Assembly (NCBI GenBank): GCA_910586025.1
Contig: CAJUIO010000029.1
Location: forward strand, 1 to 38,034
Origin: an uncultured Lachnospiraceae bacterium
GTDB taxonomy: Bacteria; Bacillota; Clostridia; Lachnospirales; Lachnospiraceae
Length of the DNA: 38,034 nt
Direction of reading: 5' to 3'
Shown here: positions 31,841 to 38,007 of the stretch, piece by piece
Numbering within the stretch: the first letter of the stretch is position 1
How the letters are laid out: each line of letters starts with the position of its first letter
Made by a program: the position numbers and the translations under genes
The notes under the pieces: model-generated
Seen by the model: only the letters and a program-made list of their open reading frames with translations
The model's database searches: none
Told to the model about the DNA's origin: nothing

Positions 31841-33439
31841 CTATTTAGGAACTTTTGGATAAACGCAGAGTGTGAAATTCGTCTTATTAAGTTCGCCTTT
31901 TCTATTCCGGGAGGACTTTTCATAGGTGACCTTCTTGAGAACCTCTGAAAGCATCTTGTTTCTTGTCTCTACGCCGCAGTCATGATAGGCTTCCACCAGG
32001 GATTTTATTTTGGGAAGGAAAGAGGTGCGGGACTGCTCCGCAAGCCTTAAATCCTCAATTTCCTTTGTCAGGGAATCATGGCTTGTCTCTAACTGTTCAA
32101 GCTCCGTTTTCAGGCTCTGCTGGCGCTCCCGGAACACGTCAAGGGTATACACCTCCTGCTCTAACAGGGAATAGGTCTTCTGGATCTGTTGTCTGACGGT
32201 GGCGGATTCTTTATCTATTCTGGCCAGCATGGATTTTCTGTTTTCTATTTCCTTTTCCACGGGGTGCTGCTGCATCTGCTTCCGGATGCGGAACTCGTAG
32301 GATTCCATCCAGGATTTCAGGAAGGATAATATTTCCTCTTCCACAAGATAGAGAGGACTGGATATATTGTCACAGTACCGGTTGGGGCATTTCAATGTCG
32401 AATAGCGGTTCCGGCTGTTCGGGGCGAGCCTGGTCATCATGGAGCCGCATTTGGCACAGTATACAAGTCCTGCGAGGGGATTCTGCAGTGCGGTATTGGA
32501 CGGAAGAGTATTTCGCCGGTTAATCCGTCTTACCTCCTGAACTCGGTTAAAGAGGGATTCGTCAATGATGGCGGGATGTATTCCCCGGATCAGCTGGCAG
32601 TCCTCGTTGATCCTCCGGACTTTGCGGACGGACTGTTCTTCCAGATGCTTTTCCTCCTTGCGGTATCCGAAGCGGACCATTCCCATATAAGTAGGGTTCT
32701 TCAGCATATCCATGATGCTGGCCTTGGACCAGGAATCATTTACGGCTGGCTTGACACCCATGGAATCGAGCCGGCGGGCAATGGATTCTGCGCCGAGGCG
32801 CTCGAGCGTTCCGTCAGGCTGGAGAATGCCGTTACCGTACCAGTCAAAGATCATGCGGACGATGGCCGCCTTTTCCTCGTCAATGGCGAGGGTATATCCT
32901 TTTCCGTCAGGGATTTTTACACGGTTGTATCCATAAGGGGCAGTGCTGCACACATATTTCCCTTCTGTCACGGAAGAAAGCCGCCCTCTCTGCAGGCGGC
33001 GGTTGATCGTCTTATATTCACGCCGACTCATGAAAAGGCCGAACTCGAAGAATTCCTCGTCAAACTCATTGTTAGGATCATAAGTCTTGGAGGGCGTGAT
33101 GATCTTGGTGTTGGAATATTTGAATATATCCGCAATGGTTCCCTGATCTCTGGTGTTGCCTCTGGCGAGACGTTCCACCTCCACCACCAGAACGCCATCC
33201 CACATATTATCGGATATATCCCGAAGCAGCTCCTGCACGACGGGACGGTCTTCTATGGTTTCACCAGACACGACTTCGGAGTATATGCGGTCTATGGCTA
33301 TTCCCATGTTGTCGGCCAGGGTATCAAGTATTTTTTTGTGGCGGGCCAGGGTCTCTCCCTGGCCTTGCAGCTCCGCATCACGGTCCGCACGGGATTTGCG
33401 CAGATACATGCAGTAAGCCGGTTTATGGACTGATGGCAT
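31841..33439 (-). CDS. Large serine recombinase (phage integrase)
   Basis: A 532-residue protein from the ATG at 33439, which has AAGGAG before it; the open frame extends 15 codons further without a ribosome site. The resolvase domain (1-155) has its nucleophile at S16 (MYLRKSRADRD) and VVEVERLARGN. The recombinase domain follows (about 165-300), then a zinc ribbon with CAKCG and CPNRYC, and a long coiled coil (about 390-480), as in phiC31/TP901-like integrases. It would join attP and attB and, with a directionality factor, excise the element. It is transcribed toward the host junction 0.8 kb away. Confidence 0.93.
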   Translation of the reverse strand: MPSVHKPAYCMYLRKSRADRDAELQGQGETLARHKKILDTLADNMGIAIDRIYSEVVSGETIEDRPVVQELLRDISDNMWDGVLVVEVERLARGNTRDQGTIADIFKYSNTKIITPSKTYDPNNEFDEEFFEFGLFMSRREYKTINRRLQRGRLSSVTEGKYVCSTAPYGYNRVKIPDGKGYTLAIDEEKAAIVRMIFDWYGNGILQPDGTLERLGAESIARRLDSMGVKPAVNDSWSKASIMDMLKNPTYMGMVRFGYRKEEKHLEEQSVRKVRRINEDCQLIRGIHPAIIDESLFNRVQEVRRINRRNTLPSNTALQNPLAGLVYCAKCGSMMTRLAPNSRNRYSTLKCPNRYCDNISSPLYLVEEEILSFLKSWMESYEFRIRKQMQQHPVEKEIENRKSMLARIDKESATVRQQIQKTYSLLEQEVYTLDVFRERQQSLKTELEQLETSHDSLTKEIEDLRLAEQSRTSFLPKIKSLVEAYHDCGVETRNKMLSEVLKKVTYEKSSRNRKGELNKTNFTLCVYPKVPK

Positions 33440-33556
33440 AGGGCAGCTCCTTTCCAGACAGCTATTTTGGGAATGAATATTCAACCATGGTTATAATATA
33501 TCACAAGGGTTTGAGAATATCAATATAGTGGTCACAAAAAAATGAGACTATTTTTC

Positions 33557-33585
33557 TTGACTTTTATTTCTGTAGTGAGTACAAT
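33557..33585 (+). promoter_or_regulatory. Promoter of the small HTH gene
   Basis: TTGACT (33557-33562), a 17-base spacer and TACAAT (33580-33585), about 28 bases before the chosen GTG start and divergent from the integrase. Confidence 0.7.
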
Positions 33586-33613
33586 ATATTACAAAAGAAA
33601 GGCGGTGCTTTCC

Positions 33614-33859
33614 GTGATAGAATACAAAATAAATGTTATTTCCGAGTTGGAAAAAGTAGGAATAAATACCACTGTGGCAAAGAAAACCGGGATATTTGGT
33701 CAGGAGACAATGAAAAAATTCAGAACTGGAGACACGTCAATATCGCTGGATAACCTGAACCGTCTTTGCTGTGTTCTCGAGATGCAGCCGAGAGATATTA
33801 TCAAATATATTGAGACTGATAATGACAGAGAAAAAATACTCTCAAAAATGAGAGAATAA
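33614..33859 (+). CDS. Small HTH (Cro/CI-like) regulator
   Basis: An 81-residue protein from GTG 33614, with AAAGGCGGTG upstream; the longer frame from 33542 begins inside the promoter. Helix-turn-helix of the YozG/XRE_26 kind: TTVAKKTGIFGQETMKKFRT followed by ISLDNLNRLCCVLEMQPRDI, which is the typical signature of small phage and plasmid regulators. It probably controls the integrase or the gene that follows. Confidence 0.82.
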   Translation: MIEYKINVISELEKVGINTTVAKKTGIFGQETMKKFRTGDTSISLDNLNRLCCVLEMQPRDIIKYIETDNDREKILSKMRE

Positions 33860-33862
33860 ACA

Positions 33863-33901
33863 TTGACAATCTCTAAAAATTGTGATAATGTATAATTGTC
33901 A
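33863..33901 (+). promoter_or_regulatory. Promoter and inverted-repeat operator before the 42-residue gene
   Basis: TTGACA (33863-33868) is followed by overlapping -10-like elements (GATAAT near 33884, TATAAT near 33891). TGACAAT at 33864-33870 and ATTGTCA at 33895-33901 form a perfect 7-bp inverted repeat bracketing them, with a related ATTGTGA in between. It is a likely operator for a local repressor. Confidence 0.5.
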
Positions 33902-33948
33902 GGAGGGAAACCAAGAGACAATAACCCTAAAGGGAGAAAGGAGCAGAC

Positions 33949-34077
33949 ATGGAATATATGACAGCAAGAGAAATATTAAACCTAATTGATTGGCTGAGAA
34001 ATCAAGGTTTTGACAATGACAAAATCGTTGAGTGCATCGAGGCGATTGAGGGGAAACAAAAAGAAAAGGCTGAGTAA
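33949..34077 (+). CDS. Small phage protein, 42 residues
   Basis: MEYMTAREILNLIDWLRNQG... with an excellent AAAGGAG six bases before the ATG, its own promoter and a terminator 16 bases after the stop. The sequence is a charged two-helix protein with no membrane segment. I recognise no function; size and place suggest a regulator or an excision factor (directionality factors are often this small), but nothing in the sequence proves it. Confidence 0.6.
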   Translation: MEYMTAREILNLIDWLRNQGFDNDKIVECIEAIEGKQKEKAE

Positions 34078-34093
34078 ATCGGTCGGGTGATGA

Positions 34094-34122
34094 AAAACAG
34101 CCTGTATCAAACAGGCTGTTTT
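34094..34122. terminator. Bidirectional terminator
   Basis: AAAACAGCCTGT / ACAGGCTGTTTT, a perfect 12-bp stem with a 5-base loop, between converging genes ending at 34077 and 34131. Confidence 0.9.
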
Positions 34123-34130
34123 AATAAACT

Positions 34131-34589
34131 TTATTTCTTCTCATTCGGTCCTTTGTAAGATCCTCTGGTAGTTTTTAAAAATGCTGTTACAATTGAACCG
34201 ATACCGGTTACGCCGAGTAAAGAACCTGCAATTGCTCCTGCATTCTCTCTTACTGTCAAGACCACAACTATACAGGCTATTATAGAGCCTATCCCTAAAA
34301 TAAAAGCAAAAAGAATTCCAAGCAGACTGTCTCTTGCTTCTGTTTTCACTTCTATTTCTTCCATAGATTGCCGGTGTGCAGCTTGGACTTCGGCCATTTT
34401 GATTATTCGATCCGCTGCTCCAGGAACGACTTCCTCGTATCCTGCAATAATATTTGGGGGAGGAATAGGGCCGCTGAACTCGCTCTGGATTACTTCGGCA
34501 ATTACTCTCTTTACCTGTTCGGAATCTGATAACTCTAGCTCAGGATCTTTTGAGACTTCCTGCTTCTTTTCTGAAAGTTCTTCCGACAT
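34131..34589 (-). CDS. DUF2335 membrane protein
   Basis: A 152-residue protein with a charged N-terminus. The DUF2335 signature is GPIPPPNIIAGYEEVVPGAADRIIKMAE, followed by HRQSMEE (broken by length: residues about 40-75). Two hydrophobic helices (about 88-112 and 117-137) span the membrane. The family occurs in prophages and mobile elements of Firmicutes and Proteobacteria; its role is unknown. Its start lies inside the preceding small gene, so translation is coupled. Confidence 0.8.
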   Translation of the reverse strand: MSEELSEKKQEVSKDPELELSDSEQVKRVIAEVIQSEFSGPIPPPNIIAGYEEVVPGAADRIIKMAEVQAAHRQSMEEIEVKTEARDSLLGILFAFILGIGSIIACIVVVLTVRENAGAIAGSLLGVTGIGSIVTAFLKTTRGSYKGPNEKK

Positions 34590-34719
34590 TTTCCCAATCG
34601 CCTCTTATCGCTTCGTAATCTGCACGCCTGTTATCCAATCTAGGCCAATCTTTTGTGCCGCTTAAGTCCAACACTCTGGCGAATCCGTGTATGAAGCTTT
34701 TGCTAAATTTAATTTCCAT
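34540..34719 (-). CDS. Small protein of 59 residues upstream of and overlapping the DUF2335 gene
   Basis: Encodes MEIKFSKSFIHGFARVLDLS...DWENVGRTFRKEAGSLKRS with AAGGAG nine bases before the ATG and a strong promoter at 34762. It overlaps the DUF2335 gene by 50 bases in another frame. The motif DY-x-A-I-RGDWENVG looks conserved-protein-like, and such short proteins occur next to DUF2335 in other elements as far as I recall. Function unknown; probably works with the membrane protein. Confidence 0.7.
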   Translation of the reverse strand: MEIKFSKSFIHGFARVLDLSGTKDWPRLDNRRADYEAIRGDWENVGRTFRKEAGSLKRS

Positions 34720-34761
34720 ACTTACCGTCTCCTTATTAGTTTATTGGATTTATGCATATAT

Positions 34762-34790
34762 ATAATAGCATACATGATGGAAGAAAACAA
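34762..34790 (-). promoter_or_regulatory. Promoter of the DUF2335 pair
   Basis: Minus strand TTGTTT (complement of 34785-34790), a 17-base spacer and TATTAT (complement of 34762-34767) preceded by TGC, i.e. an extended -10. About 40 bases before the small gene. Confidence 0.65.
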
Positions 34791-34925
34791 GTAAACGTGT
34801 GTTTGTGGCTAATGCCGTGAAAAGATGATGGAAAAAGTCATGCCGGTTTAAGCTGGAATTAGAAATATCTTTTTTGTCTTGTGGCACTATAGCATATGCA
34901 GATTGGTGCGGCAATATTCCTTAAG

Positions 34926-35123
34926 TTAAGATGTCGTTCTGGTCGGATTGCCCTTCCAGGTATCTTCATAGTACCCGCCCTCTACAACGGACACGAAGTC
35001 CGTTGTAGAGGGCGGGCTCCCGTAATTCTTCAGCGCTACACGGATTTTGCCGTCATCGGCCTTGGATGTGGTAATCACTGTATAAATGTCCTGATTTCCG
35101 GGCAGACGGACTAATGCAAGGAT
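34926..35123 (-). pseudogene. C-terminal gene remnant of unknown origin
   Basis: A 65-codon open frame without a start codon or ribosome site that ends in TAA and reads like natural protein (for example DIYTVITTSKADDGKIRVAL and EGGYYEDTWKGNP). It follows directly on the antitoxin gene. I do not recognise the parent family. A 43-base perfect palindrome lies inside it. The rest of the 34791-35126 gap shows nothing else. Confidence 0.35.
34974..35016. repeat. 19-bp perfect inverted repeat
   Basis: CCCGCCCTCTACAACGGAC (34974-34992) and its exact complement (34998-35016) enclose a 5-base loop ACGAA. It is far stronger than the terminators here, GC-rich in AT-rich surroundings, and lacks a U tract. 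It may be a recombination or transposon-end relic. Confidence 0.9.
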
Positions 35124-35126
35124 TTA

Positions 35127-35345
35127 TCAGTCCCATTGTATACCGGATTCCTCTGTAAATTGATGGCAATCCGGATCGGTTTTAATTGCTTCAAGCATTT
35201 GAAGGTCTATTTCATCCGGCTCCTCTTCTTCGATATCATCCCAGGAAGGGGAGTATTTTTTTTCAATGAGATGCCAAAAGCTCTCAGCATCAGCATCAGT
35301 CATGACCGTTACGGCGCCAATAATTTTTTCTTTTACAGCTGTCAC
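35127..35345 (-). CDS. Antitoxin of a RelE-type pair (small acidic protein)
   Basis: A 72-residue acidic protein with a GTG start, AAGAAGGTG upstream and 2 bases after the toxin remnant's stop. The pattern VKEKIIGAVTVMTDADAESFW ... EPDEIDLQMLEAI ... DPDCHQF (shortened) is common in clostridial small proteins encoded next to RelE-family toxins. There is no recognisable DNA-binding domain. It is intact while the toxin is not. Confidence 0.6.
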   Translation of the reverse strand: MTAVKEKIIGAVTVMTDADAESFWHLIEKKYSPSWDDIEEEEPDEIDLQMLEAIKTDPDCHQFTEESGIQWD

Positions 35346-35347
35346 AC

Positions 35348-35523
35348 TTACACCTTCTTGTAGACCTGCCCTCTGTTATCAATTCGCTCTATGTATATTA
35401 TGTTTCCGTTTCTGTCAAAAATAACCCTGAAATCGCCAATTCTGAGACGGTACCCTTCTCGCTTTTTGGTAATAATGTTTATATAAATTTTTTATGTAGC
35501 GCTGGATATTTTCTAAAAATTTT
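35348..35523 (-). pseudogene. RelE/ParE-family toxin, frameshifted remnant
   Basis: The minus strand reads KREGYRLRIGDFRVIFDRNG and then a short tail QVYKKV before TAA (35348-35350), the characteristic C-terminal half of RelE toxins. About 20 codons further up, the family-like segment KKFLENIQRYIKNL is in a different frame, and no start codon with ribosome site is available before the lipoprotein stop. So the gene is N-terminally damaged and shifted by one base. Toxin-first order with the antitoxin immediately downstream is like HigBA. Confidence 0.65.
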
Positions 35524-35524
35524 T

Positions 35525-36295
35525 TTATTGATAGTATGCTTCCATGTAGTCCTTCATGAACTCTTTTAATTGTGTCCCGGTCATATTATAGTCAGGAGCG
35601 ATTTCTTCAAACACCTCATTTTCATCCCTATCATAATCTTCATTTAATTTTTCTAATACCTCATTATATATCCTAGTGTTTTCTTCCGTAAGAATGCCAC
35701 TATCATTAGCATTTTCCCGAACGGAGGACGTGTTTGAAGCTTTATATAATAAGGTATCACCAACTTGTAAAGAAATCAGATCATAAGTTTCGTATGCTTT
35801 ATTAATAAACTCAATTATCATATAAAAATCTTCTGGGGAATCACTGTTTGAGCTTGTTACCTCGCCTTCGATTTTATAACGCAAATTTGTTTTGATAAAA
35901 TTGTATTCATCTTTCCGGTGTGAGTATTTACAGTCCGGTAAAAAATCATCAAGCACCGTCTGTGCGTATGTCATAAGTTCCAGTTCGCTAGGCCCGTCAG
36001 ACATATCATTATATGAAGACGAATCAGTTTTGTCACTTTCTGGTTGATTGTCTGGTATAATATCCTCATTATTTTCGACTAAATCATCGGATTTCAGATC
36101 ATTTAATTCTTTTTCAAGATTAGTGATTTCTGTTTCTAAATCACGATTTGTATATTTAAGCGATTCATTTTCTGATTGTAAAGCATTATATTTCTCTTGT
36201 AAGGCATTATATTTCTCTTGTGAGATGCCATTGGAACAGGAAGATAGAATTAGAACTGAGATGATGGTTGAGAAAATGGCTAAAAATTTTTTCAT
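35525..36295 (-). CDS. Prophage-encoded lipoprotein with coiled coil
   Basis: A 256-residue exported protein. A lipoprotein signal peptide (MKKFLAIFSTIISVLILSSC) ends at a lipobox with the lipidated cysteine at residue 20. Residues 25-68 are a coiled coil with the repeated heptad QEKYNAL. An acidic, serine-rich linker (70-100) and a globular C-terminal domain (about 105-256) without recognised motifs follow. It would be anchored outside the membrane. In an immunity region such a gene is expressed from the lysogen and may alter the surface of the host. AAAGGATG precedes the ATG. Confidence 0.82.
   Translation of the reverse strand: MKKFLAIFSTIISVLILSSCSNGISQEKYNALQEKYNALQSENESLKYTNRDLETEITNLEKELNDLKSDDLVENNEDIIPDNQPESDKTDSSSYNDMSDGPSELELMTYAQTVLDDFLPDCKYSHRKDEYNFIKTNLRYKIEGEVTSSNSDSPEDFYMIIEFINKAYETYDLISLQVGDTLLYKASNTSSVRENANDSGILTEENTRIYNEVLEKLNEDYDRDENEVFEEIAPDYNMTGTQLKEFMKDYMEAYYQ
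36183..36224. repeat. Tandem 21-bp direct repeat inside the lipoprotein gene
   Basis: Two adjacent copies (36183-36203 and 36204-36224) differ at a single base and encode QEKYNAL twice, exactly one heptad of the coiled coil each. The copy number could change by slippage without breaking the frame. Confidence 0.9.
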
Positions 36296-36508
36296 AAGTG
36301 ATTACATCCTTTCTGATTACAATATGATTATAGTAAATTATATTTTTACAAATTTGAGTATATATGCAAAGGTACAAATAAGCAAGGTTCCATATACGGT
36401 AGTATAACCAAATAATTGTTTGCATTAAATGGTCATAATACTGCATGTTATGCGGTTTTTACCGTAAATAATAGGGTATTTTGATATTGAAAAAATTATT
36501 ACAATCTG

Positions 36509-36537
36509 TTGCTAAGAATATTGTTTTTATATATTAT
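36509..36537 (+). promoter_or_regulatory. Promoter for the 48-residue gene
   Basis: TTGCTA (36509-36514), a 17-base spacer and TATTAT (36532-36537), 70 bases before the small gene. The remaining 36296-36508 sequence is very AT-rich and holds the lipoprotein's leader; no further gene is seen there. Confidence 0.5.
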
Positions 36538-36608
36538 ATACATATACAAAAGAATTAGGCGCTTAATTCATAGAGTAAATCAAAGCAATGTATTCGTATG
36601 GAGGTGTC

Positions 36609-36755
36609 ATGAAAGCTAATGAGAATGATTATAGAAAAGAGATACATGTGATAGTAGATCAAATATCATCATTGCCCCGGCTTATAAGGCTATACAGCTA
36701 TGCTAATAGAATGAATCAAATTCAAAAAGAAAAGATAGAAGAAGAGGAAGTTTAG
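36609..36755 (+). CDS. Small phage protein, 48 residues
   Basis: Begins MKANENDYRKEIHVIVDQIS and continues with SLPRLIRLYSYANRM and an acidic-basic tail. GGAGGTG lies directly before the ATG and a promoter at 36509. The I-x-x-LPRLIRLYSYAN part resembles the short helical proteins that accompany clostridial phage repressors. Its 3' end forms one arm of the shared terminator and overlaps the repressor's 3' end by 4 bases. Function unknown. Confidence 0.65.
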   Translation: MKANENDYRKEIHVIVDQISSLPRLIRLYSYANRMNQIQKEKIEEEEV

Positions 36756-36775
36756 TTTTCCTCTTCTTCTTTTTT
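36738..36775. terminator. Bidirectional terminator within the 3' ends of two converging genes
   Basis: GAAGAAGAGGAA / TTCCTCTTCTTC, 12 bp, followed by TTTTTT on the plus strand. Both coding ends (glutamate-rich tails) are formed by the stem. Confidence 0.7.
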
Positions 36776-37147
36776 CTGGAGTTCTTCAAATATTTCCCAG
36801 ATAGCCTGTTTATGTTTGGGGGATAGTTTTCTATATTTTAAAAGCATTTCTGCAATGAAAGGATCTTTTCCTTCGGTAATTTCGGCACAGAAATCTGCCA
36901 GATCATCTATTTCGAAATCAGCTTTAAACATATCATTTTCAGATCCGCCATTCCGTAACCAGTCAATATTAATATGCTGCTCATTCCAATTGGAAAGCAT
37001 TATTATATGTTGCTCTGTTACGTTTCTGCGGCCGGATTCAATTTCAGATACGCCAGATACAGAAAGGCCAAGTATTTTTCCCCATTCTGTTTGTGTTTTA
37101 TTACAGGCTTTTCGTAATAGTTTAAATCGGGTATTAATGGATTCCAT
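36752..37147 (-). CDS. CI-like phage repressor (XRE HTH)
   Basis: A 131-residue protein. The open frame goes to 37423, but that would run across the divergent promoters. The ATG at 37147 begins MESINTRFKLLRKACNKTQ; a GTG at 37153 is closer to GGGAG and is the alternative. HTH at 6-60 (TQTEWGKILGLSVSGVSEIE ... IIMLSNWNEQHINIDWL), typical of clostridial phage repressors with the NIDWLRNG motif. The C-terminal part is helical, with no peptidase dyad, so it lacks LexA-like self-cleavage. Regulates the divergent promoters at 37175 and 37232. Confidence 0.88.
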   Translation of the reverse strand: MESINTRFKLLRKACNKTQTEWGKILGLSVSGVSEIESGRRNVTEQHIIMLSNWNEQHINIDWLRNGGSENDMFKADFEIDDLADFCAEITEGKDPFIAEMLLKYRKLSPKHKQAIWEIFEELQKKEEEEN

Positions 37148-37174
37148 TTTCACAGTTTCTCCCTTCTTTAGAAT

Positions 37175-37203
37175 AATATAGCACAGATGAAAATTTATGT
37201 AAA
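37175..37203 (-). promoter_or_regulatory. Repressor promoter
   Basis: Minus strand TTTACA (complement of 37198-37203), 17 bases, TATATT (complement of 37175-37180) preceded by TGC. It fires toward the repressor. Confidence 0.65.
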
Positions 37204-37210
37204 TAGAAAT

Positions 37211-37268
37211 TACACATTCAGAAACAAATGCTTGACAAAGTACACATTGTGGAATAATATATACACAT
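37211..37268 (+). promoter_or_regulatory. Early promoter with three TACACAT operator repeats
   Basis: TTGACA (37232-37237), a 17-base spacer and TAATAT (37255-37260) drive the early genes. TACACAT occurs at 37211, 37241 and 37262: upstream of -35, inside the spacer and just after -10. The middle one is part of the palindrome CACATTGTG (37243-37251). This is the layout of a repressor-controlled lysogeny switch. Confidence 0.65.
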
Positions 37269-37287
37269 AAAGAAAAGGAGGGATTGC

Positions 37288-37443
37288 ATGAATATTGAAA
37301 AAGAGAACCTGTTAAGAACCATGCGAATGTTTGAGATATTAAACAGAGATCACCGAATTGCAATATCAGCGAGCATAGACGCATACCGAAGGGAAGAGCT
37401 GATGCAGGAAGCGGACAGATCAAAAGAGCTGCAGGAGACGTGA
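37288..37443 (+). CDS. First early-operon protein, 51 residues
   Basis: Starts MNIEKENLLRTMRMFEILNR, with AAGGAGGG before the ATG. It is a charged helical protein without a known domain. Position right after the repressor-controlled promoter suggests a Cro-like or early regulatory function, but there is no visible HTH. It ends 16 bases before the next gene. Confidence 0.7.
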   Translation: MNIEKENLLRTMRMFEILNRDHRIAISASIDAYRREELMQEADRSKELQET

Positions 37444-37459
37444 GGGGAGGTGAAAAAGA

Positions 37460-37669
37460 ATGATTAATCTATTAATTAAAAAAATAGAAGGTATAGCCGA
37501 GAGATATGCCGATTTGGTTGAGAAGAAAATCAATGAAACACAGGGAAAGGATAGTATCGGCTCGAACGACTTTTCGGAAATTAATGAGGGAATCAGGATG
37601 CTTAATCATTTGGCGGGAACACTTCAAAAATTAAGTACCTGTGATGGCAATAACACAGGTACTCAATAG
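37460..37669 (+). CDS. Small early phage protein, 69 residues
   Basis: Starts MINLLIKKIEGIAERYADLV with GGGGAGGTGA upstream. Predicted mostly helical. The segment FSEINEGIRMLNHLAGTLQK resembles the small terminase-like or DNA-binding phage proteins whose role is not known. Expressed with the preceding gene. Confidence 0.7.
   Translation: MINLLIKKIEGIAERYADLVEKKINETQGKDSIGSNDFSEINEGIRMLNHLAGTLQKLSTCDGNNTGTQ
37634..37663. other. 10-bp inverted repeat at the 3' end of the early gene
   Basis: AGTACCTGTG and CACAGGTACT around a 10-base loop, inside the last codons of the 69-residue gene and next to the converging gene's end. No U tract follows, so termination is uncertain. Confidence 0.5.
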
Positions 37670-37891
37670 CTATATGACTTCCCATTCACTTAAATCGGTA
37701 GGGACGTCAGAAACCTTTCCGTCAAGTGAATCCCAGTCGGAACATCCAGTACAATGCATGTAGATATTATCAGCTTCAATTTGTGGAGTAGGGCACGCCT
37801 CCCAGATAGTTCCGTTATAAAGAAACCCATATAGTCCGTTGTTCAGCTTTTTGATATATAAAGAGCCAATTGGACTTTTATATCTCCACAT
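37670..37891 (-). CDS. Small protein of unknown function, 73 residues
   Basis: The frame is open to 37972, but the ATG at 37891 has AAAGGAG eight to nine bases before it. The protein MWRYKSPIGSLYIKKLNNGLY ... EACPTPQIEADNIYMHCTG (shortened) ends VPTDLSEWEVI. The W-YKSPIG start and CPTP-x-x-EADNIY motif are those of a short conserved protein seen in clostridial genomes and phages. Beta-rich; function unknown. Converges with the early gene. Confidence 0.65.
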   Translation of the reverse strand: MWRYKSPIGSLYIKKLNNGLYGFLYNGTIWEACPTPQIEADNIYMHCTGCSDWDSLDGKVSDVPTDLSEWEVI

Positions 37892-38007
37892 AGGGGAGAT
37901 CTCCTTTCTTTCGTACTCGGCTGGTGCAACAGCCTGTACATCCAGTATATGGAGAAAGATGGGAAAAGACAAGTTTTAAATGCCAACAGAGGGGAGGTGA
38001 TAGAGGG

